DNA of 5,723 nt from Chloroflexota bacterium (GTDB lineage Bacteria > Chloroflexota > Dehalococcoidia > JACQGW01). The notes under the pieces were generated by a model, which ran no database searches, was not told the origin of the DNA, and was given only the letters and a program-made list of their open reading frames with translations. The first letter of the stretch is position 1. Every line of letters begins with the position of its first letter. The DNA lies in assembly GCA_016199325.1 (NCBI GenBank), contig JACQGW010000226.1, forward strand, positions 1-5,723, read 5' to 3'. Shown piece after piece: positions 1-5,692 of this stretch. A program made the translations under genes and the position numbers.

Positions 1-865
1 CCCCCGGCCCCTCTCCCGTCTGCGGGAGAGGGGGGACGACGGGCGCGGCAGCGGACGGCAGAGGGGGGACGACGGGAGCAGCAGCAGCAGGACCGACCGC
101 AGGCGTCTCCCCCCCCTCCGTACCCTCTCCCGTACGCGGGAGAGGGTCGACGAGCGAAGCGAGTCGGGGTGAGGGCCCGCCCGCGAGTCGGGGTGAGGGC
201 CTTGAGCGCCTCCCCACCCTCTTGTAAACCCCCAACCAGAAACCAGAAACCAGAAACCAGAAACCACGACCCCGAGACCAGCACCCCACCCCGGCCCGAG
301 CCACGCCTGCGGCGACGAGCGGCGCGGTCCGACGGCTCCAGGCGGCGCTCCGGCGGGCCAGTCGGGCTGCCGTTGTGCCAGTCGCTCGGGCGGCGCGCGC
401 CGAGCTCAGGCCGGTCTGGCGACCCAGGGCAACCGCGGCGGCGCGGCCGCTGGGCCAGCCGGTGGTGCAGGTCAAGCGCCAGGCGGTGTCGGCGAGGGCG
501 GCGAGCTGCGGGAGAACCCAGTCGGCGGTGCGCTGGGGCAGCGACGGGCGCGTGGCGCCCGGCACGACGGAGAGCCACGGACAGCTCACGTGGGAGCGGC
601 CGAGGCAGAACATCCGCTGGTGAGCCAGGTCGATGCGATCGCGCTGCATCCCGAGGTAGCAGCGGTGGGTGTCGCTCGGCCGGTCGCCGTGGCGGAACGG
701 GTCGTCGTCCGTGCCCAGATGGGGACAGGTCGACGGGATGGTCTGCCGCATGTGGGCACGCCCCCGCATCCTGATGGTCAGGGTCAGCCGGCCCCGCACG
801 CGCGAGAGCGCCAGCATCAGCGCCAGCAGAATGAAGCCAAGCCCCAGCATCTGTGTGAGCGACAT
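1..865 (-). CDS. Partial membrane-anchored Cys-motif protein, fifth frame of the tad operon, runs off left edge
   Basis: Function unknown. The frame opens with ATG at 865-863, 9 bp after the tadC stop, with a GAGGA-type ribosome site overlapping that stop, so it is probably co-translated with tadC. I checked every codon: no in-frame stop occurs down to base 1 (288 codons). Residues 6-20 form one hydrophobic helix followed by Arg-rich sequence (R22, R24, R26, R32, R34, R36); by the positive-inside rule the rest should be cytoplasmic. Residues 47-96 hold a spaced motif: C47-P-H-L-G, D53-D-D-P, C69-Y, H82-Q, F86-C87-L, C95-P-W. Four Cys plus His suggest a metal site or a structural disulfide domain. 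I recall similar C/CY/HQ/FCL/CP motifs in Chloroflexota membrane proteins, some with LysM domains, but could not verify this. Residues 104-199 are Ala/Arg-rich with GC-rich third positions, weakening towards the end. Beyond about residue 199 the frame translates intergenic-type repeats, so the natural C-terminus is unclear. Confidence 0.72.
   Translation of the reverse strand, partial: MSLTQMLGLGFILLALMLALSRVRGRLTLTIRMRGRAHMRQTIPSTCPHLGTDDDPFRHGDRPSDTHRCYLGMQRDRIDLAHQRMFCLGRSHVSCPWLSVVPGATRPSLPQRTADWVLPQLAALADTAWRLTCTTGWPSGRAAAVALGRQTGLSSARAARATGTTAARLARRSAAWSRRTAPLVAAGVARAGVGCWSRGRGFWFLVSGFWLGVYKRVGRRSRPSPRLAGGPSPRLASLVDPLPRTGEGTEGGETPAVGPAAAAPVVPPLPSAAAPVVPPLPQTGEGPG
8..33. repeat. Perfect hairpin, 11-bp stem, TCTG loop
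   Basis: Bases 8-18 (CCCCTCTCCCG) are the exact reverse complement of 23-33, with a 4-base loop at 19-22. The same stem core recurs at 122-147 with a different loop, so this is a dispersed palindromic repeat unit rather than a chance hairpin. It has no T-tract on either side, so it is not a classical intrinsic terminator, although a GC-only stem could still attenuate transcription leaving the tad operon. Confidence 0.8.
27..76. repeat. Two direct copies of a 17-bp unit, 33-bp period
   Basis: The unit AGAGGGGGGACGACGGG occurs at 27-43 and again at 60-76, separated by a GC-rich 16-bp spacer. The first copy begins inside the right arm of the 8-33 hairpin, so the repeat elements are interleaved. 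A short AGC triplet run follows at 77-90. The function is unknown; it looks like degenerate intergenic repeat material. Confidence 0.7.
122..147. repeat. Perfect hairpin, 11-bp stem, TACG loop
   Basis: Bases 122-132 (ACCCTCTCCCG) pair perfectly with 137-147 around a TACG loop. The inner ten stem positions match those of the hairpin at 8-33, and the different loop and closing pair make it a second diverged copy. It is followed at once by the direct repeats at 159-201, an arrangement I recall as common between genes in GC-rich Chloroflexota genomes (memory, not checked). Confidence 0.8.
159..201. repeat. Two direct copies of a 19-bp unit, 24-bp period
   Basis: GCGAGTCGGGGTGAGGGCC is found at 159-177 and again at 183-201 with a 5-bp spacer. 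The first copy directly continues the hairpin element at 122-147, so hairpin plus this tail probably form one composite repeat whose tail is duplicated. On the minus strand these bases lie in the open frame starting at 865, where each copy would be translated as a Pro/Ser/Arg-rich stretch. Confidence 0.75.
234..266. repeat. Heptamer tandem array AACCAGA, 4.7 copies
   Basis: Four perfect copies of AACCAGA start at 234, 241, 248 and 255, followed by a partial copy AACCA at 262-266. A second array of the same heptamer lies at 4238-4262. Read on the minus strand it is GGTTTCT-type sequence, and in the frame from 865 it translates to a Phe/Trp/Leu/Val/Ser/Gly-rich segment unlike the Ala/Arg-rich sequence before it. 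The array probably marks where genuine gene sequence ends and repeat DNA begins. Confidence 0.9.
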
Positions 866-874
866 CGTGCTTCC

Positions 875-1792
875 TCAGAGGTCCTTCAGGCGGACGATGA
901 TATTCGTGTAGATAGCCATGAGAGCCGGGCCGAGTGTGACGACCATCATCGCCGGGAAGATGCAGAGGATGAGGGGGAACAGCATCTTGACCGGCGCCTT
1001 CATAGCGGTCTCTTCGGCCCGCTGGCGCCGCTTGATCCGCATCTCGTCGGCCTGCGTGCGCAGGACGTGGGCGACCGAGAGCCCCATCTGATCGGCCTGG
1101 ACCAGCGCCGCGACGAAGGTGACCAGATCCGGCACCGCCGTTCGTTTGCCGAGGTCACGGAGCGCCTCGCGGCGCAGCTTGCCGAGCGACATCTCCCGGA
1201 GCATCCTGGCGAGCTCGTCCCGGAGCGGGCCGCGGGTCTTCTCGACGACCTTGGCGATGGCGGCGTCGAAGGCAAGCCCGGCCTCCATGCAGACGACGAT
1301 CAGGTCCAGGGCGTCCGGCAGGGCGCGCTGGATGCGCCCCTGCCGGGCGGAGATACGAAGGTTCAGCCAGCTCGCCGGCAGGCGCCAGGCGATCCAGAAG
1401 AGGAGCAGCACGCCGAGCAGCGGGGTGGGATTGGCGGCCTGGGCATTGAGGATCGTGGGAACGGCCAGCGCGGCGGCGCCGACGGCGCCGGCCACCCGCA
1501 GCGCCAGGTACAGCTCCACCGAAATCGGGTTGCCGGCGGTTTCCAGCCGTTGCTCGGCGTCGGCTCGGAAGCTCGCGGGCGCCAGGCGGCCGAGAATCCG
1601 GCCCACTCTCCCGAAAAAGGGAGCGACGAAGCGCGCCGTGAACGGATCGGCCGGCATCGGACGGCGGTCGGTCGGCGGCTCGCCATACGGGCTCACGCGC
1701 TTGCGGACGTCGACGCGCTCGACCGGCACCAGGGCCAGAACCAGGAGCGCCGTCGAAAAGAAGACCAGGCCGACGAGCAGCGTGGGCACCAT
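875..1792 (-). CDS. tadC: TadC, inner-membrane platform protein of the Tad/Flp pilus
   Basis: 305 residues, GspF/T2SSF superfamily. TadC proteins are thought to pair with TadB to form the inner-membrane platform on which the TadA ATPase acts during Flp pilin assembly. Hydrophobic segments lie near residues 3-24, 98-115, 122-139 and 268-295. The T2SSF domain covers about 156-290, with the family-typical opening ALPDALDLIVVCMEAGLAFD (157-176), a charged helical stretch containing RDELARMLREM (191-201), and QMGLSVAHVLRTQADEMR (235-252) before the last membrane helices. The cytoplasmic loop between helix 1 and helix 2 is unusually Pro/Arg-rich (30-60). The ATG at 1792 follows the tadB stop by 3 bp, with GAGGTG as ribosome site inside the end of tadB. 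Assignment as TadC rather than TadB rests on gene order and on the LPDALDLIVVCMEAG-type motif. Confidence 0.93.
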   Translation of the reverse strand: MVPTLLVGLVFFSTALLVLALVPVERVDVRKRVSPYGEPPTDRRPMPADPFTARFVAPFFGRVGRILGRLAPASFRADAEQRLETAGNPISVELYLALRVAGAVGAAALAVPTILNAQAANPTPLLGVLLLFWIAWRLPASWLNLRISARQGRIQRALPDALDLIVVCMEAGLAFDAAIAKVVEKTRGPLRDELARMLREMSLGKLRREALRDLGKRTAVPDLVTFVAALVQADQMGLSVAHVLRTQADEMRIKRRQRAEETAMKAPVKMLFPLILCIFPAMMVVTLGPALMAIYTNIIVRLKDL

Positions 1793-1795
1793 TGG

Positions 1796-2770
1796 CTACA
1801 CCTCGATGTCGACGATGCGCCGGATCATCCAGAAGCCGATGACCTCCAGCACGGCGGCGATGGCTAGCATGATCTGACCGTTGGTTTCGTTGAACAGCAT
1901 GTCTACGTACCTGCGATTCAGCACGCTGATGACGACGATCATGATGATCGGCAGCGCGCCGACAATGTAGCCGGAGATGCGCTCCTGCGCGGTCAGCGTG
2001 CGGACCTCCCGCAGGATCCGCATTCGTTCCCGAATCGTCTGGGCGATGTTGTCCAGCACTTCGGAGAGGTTGCCGCCGGCCGATCGGTGGATCAGGATGG
2101 CGGTAACGACCATATCGAGGTCGTCGCTGCCGACCCGCCGGGCCAGGTTGGCCAGCGCATCTTCGACGGCCGAGCCGACCTGGATCTCCTGGATGGTCGC
2201 GGCGAACTCCTGGCTGGTCGGCGCCGGCATCTCGCGCGCCACGGCTTCCATCCCCTGGAGGAAGCTGTAGCCGGACTTGAGCGAGTTCGAGATGAGCGTA
2301 ATGGTTTCGACCAGTTGGTCGTTGAAGAGCTGGAGACGCTGGCCCTGGCGGTGGCGAACGAAGAGGTGCGGCAGCGCGTAGCCGGCCAGGCCGAGCGGCA
2401 GGCCGATGAGCCAGCTTCCCGTCAGCCGCTGGCCGATCGCCAGAAGCGCCAGCGCCAGGAGCCAGCGCAGCAGCAGGTACTCGCTCACCCGCAGCGGGAT
2501 GCTGGCGCGCGCGAGCTCCTGCTCGATCTGCGGCGTGAACGAACGGCCGGCCAGAATGCGGTCGAGCCCGGCAATGGCGCTGAGGCGGTGCTCGCGCAGA
2601 ACAGTGCCGCTTGCCGGCAGATCGACCGTCTGGGCTGCGGCGGTGGCGTGCTGGCGGAGCCGGCGCCGAACCAGGGCGCGGTCCTCCAGCAGCAGCTTGT
2701 TGGCCGAGATGGTCAGCGCGACGACGGTCAGGAACATGGCCGCCGGGACGGTCATCAGGGAGAGATCCAT
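1796..2770 (-). CDS. tadB: TadB, inner-membrane platform protein of the Tad/Flp pilus
   Basis: 324 residues, GspF/T2SSF superfamily, partner of TadC. Membrane segments are visible near residues 8-24, 97-115, 117-137, 267-284 and 299-317. The T2SSF domain runs from about 149 to 275: FNDQLVETITLISNSLKSGY (149-168), then FLQGMEAVAREMPAPTSQEF (170-189), the conserved DLDMVVTAILIHRSAGGNLS (217-236) and EVLDNIAQTIRERMRI (237-252). The segment HRSAGGNLSEVLDNIA is highly typical of TadB. Residues 30-95 form a charged, probably cytoplasmic region after the first helix, again as usual. The ATG at 2770 follows the tadA stop by 3 bp, with GGAGG near the end of tadA serving as ribosome site, so the two are probably translationally coupled. 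The stop is TAG. Confidence 0.95.
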   Translation of the reverse strand: MDLSLMTVPAAMFLTVVALTISANKLLLEDRALVRRRLRQHATAAAQTVDLPASGTVLREHRLSAIAGLDRILAGRSFTPQIEQELARASIPLRVSEYLLLRWLLALALLAIGQRLTGSWLIGLPLGLAGYALPHLFVRHRQGQRLQLFNDQLVETITLISNSLKSGYSFLQGMEAVAREMPAPTSQEFAATIQEIQVGSAVEDALANLARRVGSDDLDMVVTAILIHRSAGGNLSEVLDNIAQTIRERMRILREVRTLTAQERISGYIVGALPIIMIVVISVLNRRYVDMLFNETNGQIMLAIAAVLEVIGFWMIRRIVDIEV

Positions 2771-2773
2771 CGG

Positions 2774-4153
2774 TCAGGGCCTCCGGCTGAACAGGTCTGG
2801 CGGCAGCGCGATGCCGGCCTCTTCGAACCGCTCGACGAAGCGGGGGCGCAGGCCGGTCGCCCGCATCTGGCCAAGCACGCGGCCGTCGCCGTCGACGCCG
2901 CTCTGCTGGAAGACGAAGATGTCCTGCAGCGTAATGATCTGGCCCTCCATGCCGACGACTTCGGTGACGTGGGTCACCCGGCGAGATCCGTCGCGGAGAC
3001 GGCTGACGTGAACGATCAGGTCGATGGCCGAGGCGACCTGCTCGCGGATCGCCCGGACCGGCAGGTCCAGCCCGGCCATCAGCACCATGTTCTCGATGCG
3101 GGCCAGGGCGTCACGCGGCGCGTTGGCGTGGACGGTGCTCAGCGAGCCGTCGTGCCCCGTGTTCATCGCCTGGAGCATGTCGAACGCCTCGCCGCTCCGC
3201 ACCTCGCCGACGATGATCCGGTCCGGCCGCATGCGCAGGGCGTTGCGGACCAGGTCACGCTGGGTGACCTGCCCCTTCCCCTCGACGTTCGGCGGCCGGG
3301 TCTCGAGCCGGACGACGTGCCGCTGCTGGAGCTGGAGCTCGGCCGGATCCTCGATGGTGACGATCCGCTCGGCCGCCGGGATGAACGAGGAGAGGACGTT
3401 GAGGAGCGTGGTCTTGCCCGAGCCGGTGCCGCCAGAGATGATACAGTTCAGCCGCACCTCCACGCAGGCCCGCAGGCACTCCATCATCTCCGCCGACACC
3501 GTGCCGGTGCGAACCAGGTCGGCCGCCCGTAGGGGCTGTTTGGCGAACTTCCGAATGGTGATGGTCGGCCCGTCGATCGCCAGCGGCGGAATGATGCAGT
3601 TGACGCGCGAGCCGTCCGGCAGGCGGGCGTCGACCATCGGACAGCTATCGTCGATGCGCCGGTTGAGCGGCGCCACGATCTTCTCGATGACGCGGATGAT
3701 GTGGTCGTCGTCGCGGAAGGCGCGGTCGGAGAGGTAAAGGACGCCGCCGCGCTCGAAGTAGACCTGGTCGGCTGCGTTGACCATCACCTCGGTGATGGTC
3801 GGGTCGGCCAGGAGCGGCTCGAGGGGGCCGAGGCCAAGGATCTCGTCGGCCACCTCGGCGACGAGCCGGACGCGCTCCTGGCGGGCGAGCGGGATGTCGA
3901 CCGCCAGGAGCAAGCCCCGGATGGCCTCCTCGACGTCCTGGCGGACGGCCGCCGCTTCGCGCCCGGCGAGCTTCGCCGGGTCGATCTCTCGGATCAGCTT
4001 CTCGTGCAGGTCGGTCTTCAGCTCGACAAGCGGGTCGCCGGGGGCGCGGCCGTCCTCGACGCTCGAAGCCGGCTCGACCGGCTGCGCCGGCGCCGCCTGG
4101 CGCTGGCCCCAGCCATTACGGGCCGGATCGGATCGCTGGAGCAGGATGGACAT
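2774..4153 (-). CDS. tadA: TadA/CpaF, hexameric motor ATPase of the Tad/Flp pilus
   Basis: 459 residues from the chosen ATG; a CpaF/TadA-type secretion ATPase of the VirB11/GspE superfamily, which powers pilus assembly and, in some systems, retraction from the cytoplasmic face. An N-terminal tail rich in Pro/Ala/Gln (1-40) precedes an all-helical domain (about 42-105), then the PAS-like N-domain containing ILGLGPLEPLLADPTITEVM (105-124). The ATPase core has Walker A GGTGSGKTT (241-249), Asp box TIEDPAEL (266-273), Walker B RIIVGEVR (312-319, catalytic-type E317) and His box STVHANAPRDALARIE (339-354), all intact. The frame extends upstream to a TTG at 4216, but the ATG at 4153 has a strong GGGAGGGG site 7 nt away and the extra 21 residues look non-conserved, so I prefer 4153. 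It heads the compact tadA-B-C series and is separated from tadZ by about 350 bp. Confidence 0.97.
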   Translation of the reverse strand: MSILLQRSDPARNGWGQRQAAPAQPVEPASSVEDGRAPGDPLVELKTDLHEKLIREIDPAKLAGREAAAVRQDVEEAIRGLLLAVDIPLARQERVRLVAEVADEILGLGPLEPLLADPTITEVMVNAADQVYFERGGVLYLSDRAFRDDDHIIRVIEKIVAPLNRRIDDSCPMVDARLPDGSRVNCIIPPLAIDGPTITIRKFAKQPLRAADLVRTGTVSAEMMECLRACVEVRLNCIISGGTGSGKTTLLNVLSSFIPAAERIVTIEDPAELQLQQRHVVRLETRPPNVEGKGQVTQRDLVRNALRMRPDRIIVGEVRSGEAFDMLQAMNTGHDGSLSTVHANAPRDALARIENMVLMAGLDLPVRAIREQVASAIDLIVHVSRLRDGSRRVTHVTEVVGMEGQIITLQDIFVFQQSGVDGDGRVLGQMRATGLRPRFVERFEEAGIALPPDLFSRRP

Positions 4154-4160
4154 GATCACA

Positions 4161-4168
4161 CCCCTCCC
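4161..4168 (-). promoter_or_regulatory. Ribosome binding site that sets the tadA start
   Basis: On the minus strand GGGAGGGG (4168-4161) lies 7 nt before the ATG at 4153. No comparable site precedes the upstream TTG at 4216, so this site decides the start. Confidence 0.8.
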
Positions 4169-4189
4169 TGGTAAACGCGCGTTCGCCAG

Positions 4190-4216
4190 TTTATACTGAT
4201 ACCTGTACCTGTCCAA
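4190..4216 (-). promoter_or_regulatory. Possible sigma-70-like promoter for tadA-B-C
   Basis: On the minus strand TTGGAC (4216-4211) is followed after 15 bp by TATAAA (4195-4190), in one of the few AT-richer stretches of the window. Predicted initiation near 4183 would give a leader of about 30 nt that includes the ribosome site at 4168-4161. The 15-bp spacer is shorter than ideal, so this is tentative. A tandem ACAGGT duplication (4213-4202 on the minus strand) sits between the two elements and could be an operator. The AT-rich core also reads TATACT on the plus strand (4192-4197), so a divergent promoter for the small gene at 4287 is conceivable, but no good -35 was seen for it. Confidence 0.35.
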
Positions 4217-4222
4217 TCATTC

Positions 4223-4272
4223 CGTCAAGAGACTTCGAACCAGAAACCAGAAACCAGAAACCCAGTTTGACG
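4223..4272. repeat. 6-bp inverted repeat bracketing the second heptamer array
   Basis: CGTCAA (4223-4228) and its reverse complement TTGACG (4267-4272) flank the AACCAGA array, with 38 bp between the arms. The right arm overlaps an 8-bp palindrome TGACGTCA (4268-4275), directly before the ribosome site of the small plus-strand gene. The arms could be the boundaries of an inserted repeat, a regulator site in the divergent spacer, or chance; six bases are too short to decide. Confidence 0.4.
4238..4262. repeat. Heptamer tandem array AACCAGA, 3.6 copies
   Basis: Perfect AACCAGA copies start at 4238, 4245 and 4252, with the partial copy AACC at 4259-4262. The unit and orientation are the same as in the array at 234-266. 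It lies in the short spacer between the divergently oriented tadA and small membrane gene, upstream of the candidate tadA promoter, and contains no open frame that looks coding. Confidence 0.9.
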
Positions 4273-4286
4273 TCAGGAGGCCGCCC

Positions 4287-4499
4287 ATGCGTGGCTCGGT
4301 TGCGCTCGTCCTCGCCCTCGTCTGGCTCCTGATGCTGGTGTTCGTCGGCATCGGCATCACCGCCGAGATCGATCTGTTGCTGGCCATCGGGCTGATCGGC
4401 TACGTCGCCATCCCGCTGGGCCTGATCGCCCTGGCCCCCTTCCGTCCCGGCGGGCGAAGCTACCCACCCGCCGATCGGCCGGCCGGCCGCTCGCGGTAG
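4287..4499 (+). CDS. Small two-helix membrane protein, unknown family, opposite strand to the tad genes
   Basis: 70 residues; I do not recognise the family. Residues 4-26 and about 28-50 form two hydrophobic helices separated by the acidic turn AEID (26-29), followed by a basic, Pro/Gly/Arg-rich tail (53-70) that should face the cytoplasm, giving a hairpin with both ends inside. A textbook AGGAGG (4275-4280) stands 6 nt before the ATG, strong support for translation. Its stop lies 2 bp from the tadZ stop, so the two genes converge, while tadA is divergent. It therefore splits the otherwise collinear tad cluster, and any tadZ-to-tadA read-through transcript would be antisense to it. The resemblance is to generic short membrane proteins; a Tad role is not shown by the sequence. 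The GC-only palindrome GGCCGGCCGGCC (4477-4488) near its 3' end could form structure. Confidence 0.72.
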   Translation: MRGSVALVLALVWLLMLVFVGIGITAEIDLLLAIGLIGYVAIPLGLIALAPFRPGGRSYPPADRPAGRSR

Positions 4500-4501
4500 C
4501 A

Positions 4502-5680
4502 TCATCCGAGCACCCTTGCCAGCAGACTGCGACTCGGGGGCTTGCTTCCGCTGAGCACGGCCGCGAGGTCGGACACGTTGCGGGCGACGCGCGCCCCCGC
4601 CTGGTCCTGGACGAACGGCCGGCCACGGCGGGACGCCACACACACTGCCGGGTCGTACGGGATCTTCCAGAAGATCGGGTACTCCAGCGCCAGCTCGACG
4701 TCGTGGTTGCCGACCCCGTTGGCGCTGTGGGCATGGTTGATCAGGAGCTTGACCTTCTCGGTGGGATAGTGCCAGCTCCGAAGCGTGTCCAGGCAGAGGC
4801 GGGTGTTTTTGACGCTGGGCACTTCGAGCGTCGTCAGCAGCAGGATGAGATTGGCGGCATCCATCGCCGTGATGGTGTTGTCGTTGAACGCTCGCGGCGT
4901 ATCGACGACGATGGCATCGTAGGTCCGGGTTAGCACGTCCAGCAGCTTCTGGACGTGCTTCGGGCCAACCGTCTCGCCGACCTCGGGGCGCGCCGGCGCC
5001 GCCAGGACGTGGACGCCGGACTCGTGGCTGCTGACGAAGCTGCGGAGGAGCTCCGGGTCCAGCTTGTCGATGAGCGGGACGACGTCGGCGATGCTCCGAT
5101 CGGGCGGCAGGTCGAGCAGCAGCCCGACGTCGCCAAGGTGCGTATCCAGATCGACGAGGACGACGCGCTGTTTGGCATCCCGCGCCAGCGCGACGGCCAG
5201 ATTGGTCGCCAGCGTCGTCTTGCCGACGCCGCCCTTGGCGCCGAAGACGACGATGATCTCGCCGTGGTGCCCGCTCTCGGCTACCTCGCTGGCCAACGAC
5301 ATCCGCCGACGGTCGAGCTCCAGAACGTCGACGAGCGCCTGGCGGAGATCCTCGGCCGCCAGCGGCTTGACGACGAAGTCCCGTGCGCCGGCCAGCATGA
5401 CCCGGCGCAGCGCCTCGCGATCGTTCAGCGACGAAACGGCCAGGATGGGGATGCCCACGCCGACGGCAAGGATCTCGATGGTGCGCAGGGCGCGGGCGAT
5501 GGGGTCCTCGACGCCGATGACCACGGCGTCGGCCCGGCTCTCGCGACACTGCGCGACCGCCTCGGGGCCGAGGCTGACTTCGCCGACGACGGCGAAGCTG
5601 GTCCCGGCGAACTGGCGGCGCAGCCAACCGCGGTTCTCGCTGCTATCGTCGACAATCATGATCCGGATGGCATCACCCAT
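4502..5680 (-). CDS. tadZ: TadZ/CpaE, MinD/ParA-like ATPase with degenerate receiver domain
   Basis: 392 residues. TadZ proteins place the Tad machine in the cell and recruit its components. Residues 4-120 form a receiver-like domain: it keeps the acidic pair D11-D12, S84 at the Thr/Ser position and K105 (VVKPL), but the expected phospho-acceptor Asp is G56 in ADAVVIG, so it should not be phosphorylated in the usual way. This matches the atypical receiver domains of TadZ/CpaE. Residues 141-375 form the ATPase: deviant Walker A KGGVGKTT (149-156, signature K149), Walker A' VVLVDLDTHLGD (173-184, D177 and D179) and Walker B AIVVDTP (256-262, D260). ATG at 5680 is preceded by GGGGAG at 5 nt. The stop is 2 bp from the convergent small gene. 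A G-rich heptamer array lies directly upstream. Confidence 0.93.
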   Translation of the reverse strand: MGDAIRIMIVDDSSENRGWLRRQFAGTSFAVVGEVSLGPEAVAQCRESRADAVVIGVEDPIARALRTIEILAVGVGIPILAVSSLNDREALRRVMLAGARDFVVKPLAAEDLRQALVDVLELDRRRMSLASEVAESGHHGEIIVVFGAKGGVGKTTLATNLAVALARDAKQRVVLVDLDTHLGDVGLLLDLPPDRSIADVVPLIDKLDPELLRSFVSSHESGVHVLAAPARPEVGETVGPKHVQKLLDVLTRTYDAIVVDTPRAFNDNTITAMDAANLILLLTTLEVPSVKNTRLCLDTLRSWHYPTEKVKLLINHAHSANGVGNHDVELALEYPIFWKIPYDPAVCVASRRGRPFVQDQAGARVARNVSDLAAVLSGSKPPSRSLLARVLG

Positions 5681-5692
5681 ACGTTCTCCCCA

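Noticed and set aside
1..270. CRISPR array
   Set aside because: The repeats are short, differ in unit length and have no regular spacers; they are tandem or palindromic repeats.
169..774. Plus-strand open frame of 201 codons
   Set aside because: Arg/Gly/Ser-rich, starts inside a repeat element, and lies antisense to the Cys-motif frame, which has a ribosome site, a membrane helix and ordered Cys spacing.
590..1867. Plus-strand open frame of 425 codons
   Set aside because: Antisense shadow of tadC and the Cys-motif gene; His/Gln/Glu/Arg-rich composition typical of the reverse reading of GC-rich genes, with no domain.
2087..3532. Plus-strand open frame of 481 codons
   Set aside because: Antisense shadow of tadB and tadA; charged low-complexity composition, and the opposite strand carries intact Walker A and B motifs.
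4154..4216. N-terminal extension of TadA to a TTG codon at 4216
   Set aside because: No ribosome site before the TTG, it overlaps the candidate promoter, and the ATG at 4153 has a strong site at ideal spacing.
4471..4490. GC-only palindrome as a bidirectional terminator between the convergent genes
   Set aside because: It lies within the small gene's coding sequence and no T-tract follows on either strand.
4191..5627. Long minus-strand open frame (478 codons) overlapping tadZ in another frame
   Set aside because: It is very Arg/Gly/Pro-rich with no domain, and it is the out-of-frame shadow of tadZ continuing antisense through the small membrane gene and the heptamer array.
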